Origin: Candidatus Gastranaerophilales bacterium | GTDB taxonomy: Bacteria; Cyanobacteriota; Vampirovibrionia; Gastranaerophilales; Gastranaerophilaceae | Direction: 5' to 3' | Assembly (NCBI GenBank): GCA_944323625.1 | Contig: CALUTD010000009.1 | Coordinates: 1-64,000, forward strand | Length of the DNA stretch: 64,000 nt | In this document: positions 53,813 to 63,173 of the stretch, one piece after another | How positions within the stretch are numbered: the stretch's first letter is position 1 | Layout: each line of letters starts with the position of its first letter | Notes under the pieces: model-generated | Database searches by the model: none | The model's input: the letters and a program-made list of their open reading frames with translations, nothing else | Told to the model about the DNA's origin: nothing | Position numbers and translations under genes: made by a program

Positions 53813-54568
53813 TTACCAAGCCAATCTTTTTTTAATATCTTTAAGCATTATTACTTTTTGTTTGTAGTGTTGTTTTTTTCTGCCAAAAGATATCAGCCTT
53901 AAAAATCTGTATTTAAATAAAAGCAAGTTTAAATCGTTTTTGTGCAATATTTTAAATATATCTTGTTGTTCCCGCAGTTCGTTTTGAATACGCTGTATAT
54001 CATTTTGCAGATTATAAGGCTCTATAAGAGAATTATATTTATGTATCCACTCGGGCAAAAGTTTAAAAGTCAAAACTACCGAGGTAAATGAACTTCTTGA
54101 TTCTAAAGCAACAATATCTTTAAAATAACGTCCTAAAAGTTCATAATACCATGATGGAGGTTTTACCGTGCAATGTGCATTTTCGCCATTTGGCAGTATC
54201 TGCTCTGCAGGATAGTGGTGAAGCACAAAAAATACATTTTGGGATATTTGAGAAATTTCTTTTATAAGAAGAGGCAATTCATCTTCGGGAATATGTTCAA
54301 GAACATCTGTATTTATTACAAAATCAGCTTTTTCGACAGGAAGCTTATCTCTCCCCGGAATTGCGGGGTCATAGCCATAAAATTCAATATTTTGATACCT
54401 TTGAGAGAGTTCTTTTATCAGAGCACCTTTTCCGCAGCCATAATCCAATACTGTTTTTGGTTTAAGAAAATCTATAAAAAGACAAACTTCATCTATATAT
54501 GCTCCACCCGTAATACCGTATGTTGAATCTTTTGAATGCAAAATTTTGTATTGTTCTATATTACTCAT
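53813..54568 (-). CDS. SAM-dependent methyltransferase
   Basis: The 251-residue protein has a Rossmann methyltransferase core with VLDYGCGKGALIKEL (SAM-binding), YGYDPA and VINTDVLEHIPEDEL. It probably methylates a sugar or carrier lipid. A helical, lysine-rich tail ends in KKRLAW. The ATG follows the stop of the radical SAM gene directly and has a TAGGAG site. Substrate cannot be inferred more exactly. Confidence 0.85.
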   Translation of the reverse strand: MSNIEQYKILHSKDSTYGITGGAYIDEVCLFIDFLKPKTVLDYGCGKGALIKELSQRYQNIEFYGYDPAIPGRDKLPVEKADFVINTDVLEHIPEDELPLLIKEISQISQNVFFVLHHYPAEQILPNGENAHCTVKPPSWYYELLGRYFKDIVALESRSSFTSVVLTFKLLPEWIHKYNSLIEPYNLQNDIQRIQNELREQQDIFKILHKNDLNLLLFKYRFLRLISFGRKKQHYKQKVIMLKDIKKRLAW

Positions 54569-55558
54569 TTATTTTATTCTCCTAATAAATTTTTGCATAA
54601 TTTCATATTCTGTTTCGAAGTGTCCAGCTTCACAGGTATAGCACCCCCGGCACATTAAAGGCATTTTACCCCCCCCCGGAAGCATTTTTCGAAGGAAGTT
54701 TTTTCTTGCTTCTCCTTTAAATATTTCTTCCAATGACTGTTTTTTTAAATTACCCCAAATATATTCGGTATTAAAATCATAACTGCAAGGAAATACATTC
54801 AAATCCCATGATATATTTAATTGGGAACGTCTTGAACCCCATAAAATTGAACAAGGAACTGTCTTATCAAATACAGGAAATTCATCAAAGCCGCAGCCAA
54901 AATTGTGCAGTTCCTGACCAAATATTCTATCTTTTGCCATGCCTGATTCTAAAAGCCAATCTATAAATTCAATCTTTAGATTTTGAAGTTTATTTTGTTT
55001 ATAAACAGAAGGATATTGTTCTTTAAAATCATCAAGTTGAATTCTCAATTGAAACCCGAATTTTTTCTGCAAGTTTATAACAGTTTTAATATTTCTTTTT
55101 ACGAGTTCAAAAGTATCTCTGCCCGTAACTGCCTTATATGTTTCACTGTCATAGCCGTAACAGCTTATTAGTAATTTTCCGAGTCCGTTTTTAAACAGAG
55201 CCTCAAAATAATCTTCTTCTCTTTCTACACCGAGAGTTGTGAAAATATAAGGTGTAAAATTAGGTTTTCTAGATGTAATAATTTTGCAGCGTTCAGGTAA
55301 ATCATTGCATAATAGTGCTTCGCCGTATCCATGAAGATGAATATCAAGTTCATATTTTATAAAATCAAGCCTTTCGAGCATAAGATTTAAATCTTCAATA
55401 CTCATTATTCCTTTTGGTCGTGTTAACTGAGAGCGCGGACACATAAAACAATGATAAGCACAATTATTTGTCATTTCGGTTCTAATCTGACAAAATTTTG
55501 GTACGGAAAATTCTGACAATTCATTATATAAATTTTCTAATTTAGATTCCGTAATCAT
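54569..55558 (-). CDS. Radical SAM protein with SPASM-like C-terminus, containing a G9 tract
   Basis: The 329-residue enzyme has the radical SAM cluster C33-C37-C40 (CAYHCFMC) and a C-terminal cysteine group (C303, C306 and C309 in CRGCYTC) typical of auxiliary clusters in SPASM/twitch proteins. Reaction unknown; in glycan loci such enzymes modify sugars or make unusual precursors. Nine G (plus-strand C at 54669-54677) encode G295-G297, just before those cysteines. Any length change not divisible by three removes them, so the tract can switch the enzyme off. It is in frame here. Confidence 0.82.
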   Translation of the reverse strand: MITESKLENLYNELSEFSVPKFCQIRTEMTNNCAYHCFMCPRSQLTRPKGIMSIEDLNLMLERLDFIKYELDIHLHGYGEALLCNDLPERCKIITSRKPNFTPYIFTTLGVEREEDYFEALFKNGLGKLLISCYGYDSETYKAVTGRDTFELVKRNIKTVINLQKKFGFQLRIQLDDFKEQYPSVYKQNKLQNLKIEFIDWLLESGMAKDRIFGQELHNFGCGFDEFPVFDKTVPCSILWGSRRSQLNISWDLNVFPCSYDFNTEYIWGNLKKQSLEEIFKGEARKNFLRKMLPGGGKMPLMCRGCYTCEAGHFETEYEIMQKFIRRIK

Positions 55559-55561
55559 TTA

Positions 55562-57673
55562 TTAACCTGCCTTTACCGGTTCAAGAGTTTCTTTATTCGA
55601 ATTTAAATACTCATCTGTATACACATCTTTAAATAACCCCTTTAATCCGACAGGATTTACCGATATAATTTCTGTATCAGGGTAATAGCAATCTACAAAT
55701 TTTTTAAGTTTTTGCCAACCCAAAATCCAAACATCTGTTTCTGTTTCCTGTGTAACTTGCTTTTCCATATTATTTGAAAAATGTCCTTTTAAAGAACAGT
55801 CACATCCGACTATATATATTTTTTTGAAATTCGCATATAACAAAAACTGCATTGCAATTAAAGGTATTGTACCGTGGCACATGAAAAATTCTGACGCCAA
55901 ATCAAATGCATAATCACATCGCGGAATTAACGGAGTGGAAAGTGCATCATAGCAAACGGAATGAACATAATATCTTTGCGCTTTATCTCTTATTGCAACT
56001 GATTCAGGTACAATCATATCTGACGGAACAGGCGACATAATACCATAGAATTTTGTTGCATTTTTAAGATTCTTTGCATACGGAATCTTTGCAATGGATT
56101 CTTTTAAACCCGAATAATCCTGCAGGAATAAATAATCAAAATCTACTTTATCATACGCAAAAGAACCGTTAACAGCTATGTTTTTTACATTACTTCCTGC
56201 TATCGAAGGATTATAAAAATTAACTGTAGGACCTGATGCTATTAATACTGCCGTTTCTCCTTCATGCAGATTTTTATATTTCGGGAATACTCTGCCATGA
56301 AGTGACTTTACTTTATTATAAAGATTTGTTTGATAGCATAAACTATGCATTAACAATTCAGATTTTTGCAAAGTTTCTTTTTTTAATTCTTCTCTCACTT
56401 CTTCTCTTAAAGAATTTATACTATTAATAACCTGTTTGTGTCTTATATAAGCTTTTCTTTTTAATGTCAGTTTTAATCCTAAAAGCTTTATTATTTTCTT
56501 CTCATCATTATTTTTTATTGAAAACAATCGGTTTCCATCTTTTTGTCTATATAATTTCAAAATATCTTTGTATTTTAAAGTCGAATCTTTTAGCGCAATT
56601 ATAAATTTTTCAATATTATTTTTATGATTCAAACCGTAATATTCAAACGCTTTATTACCTATATCCGATTTTAAATTTTTATTATAAATATCATCAAGTA
56701 CATCTTCCAATTTAATCGTGCTTATTCCCAATTCGGGAATTTGAGTATTGAACCATCCTAAACAATATTTAATACTGTTATGAAAATAAACATATTTATT
56801 ATCATAAAACTTTTGGCAATTTGAAGGAACAATAACCGACGGCAGTTTTATTGCCGCACCTTCTATTACTGACGTACCCATTGCAAATAAAACATCTATA
56901 TTATTTGCCATAAAATTATTAAGTTCATCATTAACCATTATGCCATGCATTATTATATTGATGTTACAGTTTGAGTAGTTTGACTTTTTACATTCTTCTT
57001 CAAAGAATTTTCTATGTACTCCATCTCCTATAATATGAACATTTACAGGTTTTGAAGAATTTATATTAGCAAAATTATCAAGCAAATTTAAAACACTGTA
57101 TACTTTATCACCGTCAAGTCTGCCTAAAACACCAATATTAATTTCTTCGGGATTTATTATATCTTTGTTTGCTATTACATTTTTTCCTCTTAACGTAATA
57201 GGAACAAATGTTTCTTTAAATGTTATTTTATTGGTATTTTGTCCGATTAAATGAGAATAATCTAAAAAGAAACAAGAGTTTGTTTTCTTTACCAATTTTA
57301 AAAGGTTATTAATTAACTTTTTTGACCATTTTGAATCATTTTTAAATACAGGCATACAACAATAATGCCAGTTTAAAAATAAAATTTTAGAATTTAAATT
57401 CATTTTTGGAATTCTATGTGCCCAGTAAATTGGAGTAATTATTGTAACAGGCTCTTCTATCGGTAATTTAAATTCTGATTCATCATTATATTCAATTTGT
57501 TTTACGTTTGGGTTTTTTATTAATTTTTCAGCCAAACCGTTTTTATAGTCAGTATAATATACTTCATATTCTTGATTATTTGCTAAATCATCGGCAAGTT
57601 TTGTTAAATAATAAGGACCTCCCGATAGCTCCTTCCAAGGAAAATAAAATACGATTTTTTCTTTATTTGCCAT
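55562..57673 (-). CDS. Fusion of a GT-B glycosyltransferase and a DUF115/sialyltransferase-like domain
   Basis: The 703-residue protein has an N-terminal GT-B glycosyltransferase (ELSGGPYYLTKLADDLANN, NIGVLGRLDGDKV, VIEGAAIKLPSVIVP, about 1-380), a coiled linker and a C-terminal domain (about 465-690) with VLIASGPTV, NIAVNGS and IYIVGCDCSLKGHF. The latter resembles DUF115 and the related GT42 sialyltransferases. It would add two sugars or couple transfer and modification. I use the ATG at 57673, one base after the upstream stop, rather than one 10 codons earlier. Confidence 0.78.
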   Translation of the reverse strand: MANKEKIVFYFPWKELSGGPYYLTKLADDLANNQEYEVYYTDYKNGLAEKLIKNPNVKQIEYNDESEFKLPIEEPVTIITPIYWAHRIPKMNLNSKILFLNWHYCCMPVFKNDSKWSKKLINNLLKLVKKTNSCFFLDYSHLIGQNTNKITFKETFVPITLRGKNVIANKDIINPEEINIGVLGRLDGDKVYSVLNLLDNFANINSSKPVNVHIIGDGVHRKFFEEECKKSNYSNCNINIIMHGIMVNDELNNFMANNIDVLFAMGTSVIEGAAIKLPSVIVPSNCQKFYDNKYVYFHNSIKYCLGWFNTQIPELGISTIKLEDVLDDIYNKNLKSDIGNKAFEYYGLNHKNNIEKFIIALKDSTLKYKDILKLYRQKDGNRLFSIKNNDEKKIIKLLGLKLTLKRKAYIRHKQVINSINSLREEVREELKKETLQKSELLMHSLCYQTNLYNKVKSLHGRVFPKYKNLHEGETAVLIASGPTVNFYNPSIAGSNVKNIAVNGSFAYDKVDFDYLFLQDYSGLKESIAKIPYAKNLKNATKFYGIMSPVPSDMIVPESVAIRDKAQRYYVHSVCYDALSTPLIPRCDYAFDLASEFFMCHGTIPLIAMQFLLYANFKKIYIVGCDCSLKGHFSNNMEKQVTQETETDVWILGWQKLKKFVDCYYPDTEIISVNPVGLKGLFKDVYTDEYLNSNKETLEPVKAG

Positions 57674-57674
57674 T

Positions 57675-58670
57675 TTAATCTCTCTTACTTTCAATAAGCT
57701 CAATCATAAACATATTTTTTAACATTAAAAAACATATTCTGTTCTGTTTAAAATATAATGATTTCTTCATTTCAGAAACTACTTTTGCTCTAAGTTTGTT
57801 AACAAAAATATCAAAACACTTTTCAATATCACTGACCAAATAGCCAAAATGATACATCTTTATTTTGTTCTCTACAAAATAATCAAGAGTATGCGAATTT
57901 TCCAAATTTTCCAAAAGTTCAATACGAGGTTGATTTTTTGCTGTTATAAATAAACCTTTTACTCCTTGAAGTTCATCTTTTTCAAAGTAATCTTCCTTTT
58001 TATAACCAAGCAGAGAAAATACTTCAAATTCTTTTTTAATTGATTTAACAGCAACACCTATGTGATGAAATTCAAAATCACCTATTGCATGTTTTAAATT
58101 TCTTTGGAATATTTTAAAACATTTATCTTCCAATTCGTTTTTTATAGTATCAAAATAATAATTTTTATCGACATATTGCTCTATTACATTATATTTATTG
58201 CCGTTAAGCTCAACTTCATTAATAAGTTGAGCTCTGAATTTGGCATTTATATTTTTATGAAAATTAACAACCTGCTCGTTATTTTCAATCGTGCGGGTAT
58301 AAAGCTCATCTAAACCGAGTTTTTCAAAACCTGTTTTATAAACTAAACTTACACTTTCTAAAGCCGCAAAAGAATCTTTTTTTATTACCCACCTTCCCCA
58401 TTCGGCCTTATTATTCGAAATGTTGTATATCCCTATCAGGCCTTCTTTTTCTCCGGTTAACATATTTTCAACAACAAAATAATAATCACCTTCGCGCTTC
58501 AGATAGTTTTCTATCCATTTTTTCTGCAACTCAACATCATCGGATATTTCGTGAATATAGCGATTTCTTTCTTTATCCTCAAGTCTGACATCGATAATAA
58601 ATTGTGCATCACTAATATCCACCGGTCTTATTCTATATAAAAACCCCGATGTTGTAATACTATGCTTCAT
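57675..58670 (-). CDS. Fusion of GNAT acetyltransferase and VOC (glyoxalase-like) domain
   Basis: The 331-residue protein has an N-terminal RimJ/GNAT domain (RPVDISDAQFIIDVRLED, then IENNEQVVNFHKNI, about 1-170) and a C-terminal vicinal oxygen chelate domain (FEFHHIGVAVKSIKKEF, about 195-325), resembling methylmalonyl-CoA epimerase. The GNAT part could acylate an amino sugar, using the acyl carrier protein next door as donor. The VOC part might process or epimerise the acyl group. It starts two bases after the ACP stop. The combination is unusual. Confidence 0.78.
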   Translation of the reverse strand: MKHSITTSGFLYRIRPVDISDAQFIIDVRLEDKERNRYIHEISDDVELQKKWIENYLKREGDYYFVVENMLTGEKEGLIGIYNISNNKAEWGRWVIKKDSFAALESVSLVYKTGFEKLGLDELYTRTIENNEQVVNFHKNINAKFRAQLINEVELNGNKYNVIEQYVDKNYYFDTIKNELEDKCFKIFQRNLKHAIGDFEFHHIGVAVKSIKKEFEVFSLLGYKKEDYFEKDELQGVKGLFITAKNQPRIELLENLENSHTLDYFVENKIKMYHFGYLVSDIEKCFDIFVNKLRAKVVSEMKKSLYFKQNRICFLMLKNMFMIELIESKRD

Positions 58671-58671
58671 C

Positions 58672-58890
58672 TTACATTTTACCCTTTATAGCTTCATAAA
58701 TTTGGGATATTGTTTTCATCTCGGATATTTCTTCCTGAGAAAAAGAAATATCAAATTCATCTTCAATGGCAATTATAATTTCAACACGATTAAGTGAATT
58801 CCATAAATTTTCTTTATCTAAAGAGTTCTTTAATTCAACCTCTTTGATTTTTGTTATTGATGATATTATATTTATTACCTTTTCTTCCAT
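58672..58890 (-). CDS. Acyl carrier protein
   Basis: The 72-residue protein has the ACP four-helix pattern and the phosphopantetheine serine in WNSLNRVEI, with asparagine in place of the usual aspartate before the serine. It carries an acyl group as a thioester. It overlaps the FkbH-like gene by one base (TGATG) and precedes the GNAT/VOC gene, so it is dedicated to this pathway rather than to general fatty-acid synthesis. A GTG just before the ATG is a possible alternative start. Confidence 0.85.
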   Translation of the reverse strand: MEEKVINIISSITKIKEVELKNSLDKENLWNSLNRVEIIIAIEDEFDISFSQEEISEMKTISQIYEAIKGKM

Positions 58891-60476
58891 CACAAATCCC
58901 TCTCTGTAACTGTTTTAACTAAATCATTATTGATTTTTTTATCAAATATATTTATTGTATTTTTATATTCTTTTAGATTTTTATTGATAAAATCTTCCGC
59001 AGGTTTATTTCTTTCGCCTCGAACAAAATCCAATTTAATCCTATTTTTACCGAAAAACTCCAATGCAGCTTGAACGGGATATAAAACTATATTCTCATCA
59101 ATCCCTCTTCCAAGAGCTCTGCAACTAATAAAACATTCTTCAATGTTTACATATTCCTCTTTATTTCGAAAAACCATCACTCCAATAATTCCGCTTTCCG
59201 ATAACTTATCTTTTAAAGAAACAGTTATTATCAAAGAATTTTTGTCATTCATTATTTCTTCAACTTCTTTTTGCGAATACCTTTTATAAGAACATATAAA
59301 TTGGTTAGTTTTATTCGCAAGTTCTGATATACGAGGAATCTGTTTTTTTATGTTTAAACCGTATGTTAACTCCATTTCAAGATTTTTCAAAAATTCTTCT
59401 TTTGTCAGAGTATTTTTTAGTCTTTCTCTTTCTTCATTTGCCTGTGTATCTTTCTGACGCAGAGAATCTTCATAATTTGTTTTTAATTTGAGCATTCGCG
59501 GGAATTCATTTAATACATTTAATGTTATATTTGCATCATCTTTAGCCAGTATAACGTTTATTAAAGGATGTTCAGTTTTAACAGAAGCAATTTCACCCAT
59601 ATTATCATCTACAAAAAGCATATCTTTTACGCCAATATTCAAAAACTTTTGAATTTTAGAGATTGAATCAGCCTTTGATTCCCAAGAAACACACATTTTT
59701 GTTATATTTTCCAATTGAAGAGGAAAATCCTGTCTGTTTTTAAACATTTCAATAACATCTTCTTCTTCATTTTTTGAAGCAATACAAATAAAAAAACCTT
59801 CTTTTGCCAACTGAACAGCTTTTTCCTGCAGTTTCTTATGTGCTTCAGTTAAGATAATGTTTTTATATCCATCCTCTCCTAATACACCTTTATACAAAGT
59901 ATTATCTAAATCAAAAATCACTGCCTTTATTGGAGTTTTAAGAAGTGAAGGTATATAATTTAATCCTAAATCTTTTGCAATCACCATTAATGCTTTAGGA
60001 CTTAACTTTGTTCCCGAAAATGCTTCAAGTCTTTCATCTGTATATTTTTCTTTTAATTCTTCTTTTATTTTATTTAAATTGTAAGTTATTATATTTGATT
60101 TTGTAATATTAATATTCTGTCCGAAAGGTACAAATATTATTTGTTTTTTAAAAATCGAAGAAAGATATTCTAATCTTTCATTTAAAAACTGTTGAATATC
60201 ATTTATTTTATAACGGCTTGTATCAACCCAAACAATTATTAAATCGGATGATAAATCCAAATTTAAAAAAGACATTGAATCATCATAATCACTATATATA
60301 AATTCAGGTTTTATATCTGCATAATCCAAATATAAATTTATTGTATGTTCAACTAATTCAAACGAATGGTTTCTGTATACCGATATTTTATAATTACAAC
60401 AGGAACTGTTCTTATAATCATACAACTCAATTCTTGATAATTTTTTTTCAAAGATTAAGTCTTGCAAGTTAAGCAT
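58890..60476 (-). CDS. FkbH-like HAD/GNAT protein
   Basis: The 528-residue protein has an N-terminal SGNH-like region, a HAD domain with D189 and D191 (IFDLDNTLYKGVLGEDG) and a C-terminal GNAT domain (LVFR..ECFISCRALGRGI). FkbH proteins load a glyceryl-type unit from 1,3-bisphosphoglycerate onto an ACP. The adjacent ACP makes this likely here. The ATG at 60476 is preferred behind AGAGG; a GTG lies two codons upstream. It overlaps the isomerase gene by eight bases. Confidence 0.85.
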   Translation of the reverse strand: MLNLQDLIFEKKLSRIELYDYKNSSCCNYKISVYRNHSFELVEHTINLYLDYADIKPEFIYSDYDDSMSFLNLDLSSDLIIVWVDTSRYKINDIQQFLNERLEYLSSIFKKQIIFVPFGQNINITKSNIITYNLNKIKEELKEKYTDERLEAFSGTKLSPKALMVIAKDLGLNYIPSLLKTPIKAVIFDLDNTLYKGVLGEDGYKNIILTEAHKKLQEKAVQLAKEGFFICIASKNEEEDVIEMFKNRQDFPLQLENITKMCVSWESKADSISKIQKFLNIGVKDMLFVDDNMGEIASVKTEHPLINVILAKDDANITLNVLNEFPRMLKLKTNYEDSLRQKDTQANEERERLKNTLTKEEFLKNLEMELTYGLNIKKQIPRISELANKTNQFICSYKRYSQKEVEEIMNDKNSLIITVSLKDKLSESGIIGVMVFRNKEEYVNIEECFISCRALGRGIDENIVLYPVQAALEFFGKNRIKLDFVRGERNKPAEDFINKNLKEYKNTINIFDKKINNDLVKTVTERDL

Positions 60477-60876
60477 GCACACTTACCTCTTTCAAAAAAT
60501 CATCATAATTCCTTATATATTCGCTTTCGTCGTAATGAGTATTTGTCAAAACTAACAAAATGGCATTATATGAGAAATCATACATTTCTTTCCATACCAT
60601 TTTGTTTAAATAAAGAGCCTTATGCGGAGTATCGAGGCTTACGGTAGTCGAAATCCCCCCCCCCGTGGTAATTTTGACTTTGCAACTACCATTTATTGCT
60701 ATCATGCAGAATTCTGAATTCCTATTTGCATGCTGCCCGCGTGCTATTAATGGCTTTGTGTCAAAAATATAAAATGCTCTTTTAACCTCAAACGGCAAAT
60801 TTACGTTTTTTTCAAACGATACTAAATGCCCTCTGTTATCACCAAATACTTTTAAATCAAATAAACCGTAATCCAT
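60469..60876 (-). CDS. FdtA/QdtA-like dTDP-keto-deoxyhexose isomerase, containing a G10 tract
   Basis: The 135-residue cupin has the WxcM/FdtA pattern (GHLVSFEKNVNLPFEVKRAF, RGQHANRNSEF, GSCKVKI, MVWKEMYDF). It isomerises a dTDP-4-keto-6-deoxyhexose to the 3-keto form, the substrate for the DegT aminotransferase downstream. Ten G (plus-strand C at 60655-60664) encode the end of T71 and G72-G74, where homologues have an acidic DDG turn. The frame is open as sequenced; slippage would truncate it. It is the first gene of the glycan operon. Confidence 0.87.
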   Translation of the reverse strand: MDYGLFDLKVFGDNRGHLVSFEKNVNLPFEVKRAFYIFDTKPLIARGQHANRNSEFCMIAINGSCKVKITTGGGISTTVSLDTPHKALYLNKMVWKEMYDFSYNAILLVLTNTHYDESEYIRNYDDFLKEVSVHA

Positions 60877-61148
60877 TTTCCCTCAAAACTTATTTTAAAC
60901 ATGGTTAGAAAATTACTTATAAAATATTAGCACAAAAAAATAATTAATAATCAAATCTAAAACTAATTTTAAAGAAAAAAGCTTATATATCTGATAAAAA
61001 TCTTTAATATCAAATAAAATGATTACATATACCCCGTAATAAATTCTTAATATTAGGACTTATAAAGCCACAAATAACTATAAAATTTTTGGACTAAATA
61101 TCATTGCAATAGCCAGCAGAAAACAGAGCATCAGTTATCAAACAAAAA
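60877..61148. other. Gene-free region upstream of the glycan operon
   Basis: About 270 AT-rich bases between ftsZ and the operon. The promoter of the glycan operon must lie near 60880-60960, but no clear -35/-10 pair stands out. No genes or repeats are seen. Confidence 0.4.
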
Positions 61149-61176
61149 GAAGAAGCAATATATAAATTACTTCTTC
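61144..61176 (-). terminator. Terminator after ftsZ
   Basis: GAAGAAG/CTTCTTC stem with T run on the minus strand, 25 bases after the ftsZ stop. Confidence 0.65.
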
Positions 61177-61200
61177 ATTTTATTATTTTATTGTTAATCT

Positions 61201-62373
61201 TTACTTTTTCAAGAATTCAGGAATATCTAAAATATTATTTGCAAAATCATTTGCCGCTTTAGATAATTTTTGAGATTGACCGGTACCGAGATTTCCTGCC
61301 GTACCAAATAAATCCATTGCTCCAAGTGTTTTTTCCTGTTCTTGTTGATTAAATTTTTCGACTTCATTTTTCTTAAGTTCAAATCCTGTTGCGATAACTG
61401 TAATTTGAATTTCTCCCTGGATTCTGTCATCAATAACAGAACCAAAGTGGACAGTCGCATCTTCAGAAACAGCATCATGAATAACTTGAGCAGCATCCGT
61501 AACTTCATAAAGAGTCATATCAGGACCACCGGTAACATTCATAATAATACCCGAAGCACCATTAATAGAAGTTTCAAGCAGCGGCGAATTAATAGCCGAT
61601 TTAGCAGCTTCTAAAGCTCTGCCTTCTCCAGTTCCGCGGCCTATACCCATTAATGCGGAACCTGATGATTCCATTACACTTCTTACATCTGCGAAGTCAA
61701 CATTTATCATACCGGGAACGGTAATTATATCCGAAATACCTTGAACACCTCTTAATAAGACTTCATCAACAACTTGAAAAGCTTCTCTCATCGTTGTTCT
61801 TCTGTCAACAACTTCAAGCAGTTTATCATTAGGAATAACAATTAAAGCATCAACGGTTTCTTTTAATTTTTCTAAGCCTTGAAGTGCCTGATTCATTCTT
61901 TTTTTACCTTCAAAACTGAAAGGTTTTGTAACAACACCAATAGTTAAAGCACCAAGTTCTTTTGCTATCCTGGCAACAACAGGAGCAGCTCCTGTTCCGG
62001 TACCGCCGCCCATACCTGCAGTAACAAATACCATATCTGCCTTGCCTATTGCATTAACTATATCATCCCTGGTTTCTTCGGCAGACTTTTCACCTTTTTC
62101 AGGATTACCGCCGGCACCTAATCCATTTGTAAGTTTACTTCCAATTCTTATTTTATTTTCAGCCAATGACATTTCCAAAACCTGGACATCTGTATTCATA
62201 GCCCAAAATTCTACACCGCCAAGACCTGCTTTTATCATTCGGTTAACGGCATTACCACCGCCACCGCCAACACCTATAACTTTTATATCTGCCGGAGTCA
62301 CACCTGACTGTACGGGTGTTGAACCGTTAGTATTCTCTTTCTTGCCAAAAATGTCCGGAACAAAATTTTCCAC
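61201..62373 (-). CDS. ftsZ: Cell division GTPase FtsZ
   Basis: The 390-residue tubulin homologue has the GTP-binding [12 protein letters not shown] and the [14 protein letters not shown] loop, and ends with the conserved C-terminal peptide (DIPEFLKK). It forms the division ring. The start is GTG behind GAGGGCG. It is transcribed away from the glycan operon region and is not linked with ftsA or ftsQ here. Confidence 0.97.
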   Translation of the reverse strand: MENFVPDIFGKKENTNGSTPVQSGVTPADIKVIGVGGGGGNAVNRMIKAGLGGVEFWAMNTDVQVLEMSLAENKIRIGSKLTNGLGAGGNPEKGEKSAEETRDDIVNAIGKADMVFVTAGMGGGTGTGAAPVVARIAKELGALTIGVVTKPFSFEGKKRMNQALQGLEKLKETVDALIVIPNDKLLEVVDRRTTMREAFQVVDEVLLRGVQGISDIITVPGMINVDFADVRSVMESSGSALMGIGRGTGEGRALEAAKSAINSPLLETSINGASGIIMNVTGGPDMTLYEVTDAAQVIHDAVSEDATVHFGSVIDDRIQGEIQITVIATGFELKKNEVEKFNQQEQEKTLGAMDLFGTAGNLGTGQSQKLSKAANDFANNILDIPEFLKK

Positions 62374-62535
62374 TTATTCGCCCTCTTTTTTTTCTATTAC
62401 TTTCTATTTTACCGCATATAGCATGGTTTTATTATACACTACTTATTTACATAGTATTGTAAATCAGAAAAATAGTAAAGAAAAAAACTTACAAATATTA
62501 TAGAAAATTAATATATGTTTAAATTTTTTAAGTTT

Positions 62536-63078
62536 CTATCGATTTTTATTAGCTTTTCCTATTATATTTGCGGCCTCTGTTAAATTTTTTGCTATATCTG
62601 TATACATAGATGTACTCTCTCCGAATGGGATAGCACTATTCATCAAATCATCTATATTTTGGTTTATATTATTAAGCTTTTGAATAGTATTTTCTATTTT
62701 CTTCTTTTTTTGTCTTAAGTAAAAATAATTTACTAAAGGTATTGATGTAAAAAAATATTCTGCAGCCTTTTTCATGTTTTCAGAAATCTTATTATTGTCT
62801 TTCTTTACAAAAAAATTATTACCTTCTTCTTTTTGAAATTCTTCATCTATTTCATCGGGAAGATAATCGGTATCATAAGTATTAAGTCGTTTATTTCTTT
62901 TATGTTTTTTTGTTGATTTTTTTATAGGTTTTGTTGTATTTTCACTTTTAAATTCAGACGCAAAAACATTTTCACCATATAAACGATTATCTTTATCAAT
63001 AACCGTATTTATCATATTTTCGGTATTTTTCGTATAAAAATTAACCGGGTTGTTGTAATTGCCGCCTGAAATTTCCAT
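62536..63078 (-). CDS. 180-residue protein of unknown function
   Basis: A polar, asparagine-rich N-terminus, a basic stretch (KKSTKKHKRNKR, about 53-65) and a helical C-terminal half with a weakly hydrophobic patch (FFTSIPLVNYFYL). No family recognised. An AAGGG site precedes the ATG. It lies 160 bases before ftsZ in the same direction and may share its transcript. Confidence 0.6.
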   Translation of the reverse strand: MEISGGNYNNPVNFYTKNTENMINTVIDKDNRLYGENVFASEFKSENTTKPIKKSTKKHKRNKRLNTYDTDYLPDEIDEEFQKEEGNNFFVKKDNNKISENMKKAAEYFFTSIPLVNYFYLRQKKKKIENTIQKLNNINQNIDDLMNSAIPFGESTSMYTDIAKNLTEAANIIGKANKNR

Positions 63079-63173
63079 ATATAATTTCCCTTATTATATA
63101 TTATTCTCTTTCTTAATATCAAACAACCCTTCAAATAAATGATTTGGCTGCAGCCGCAAATAAAGAACAAATA

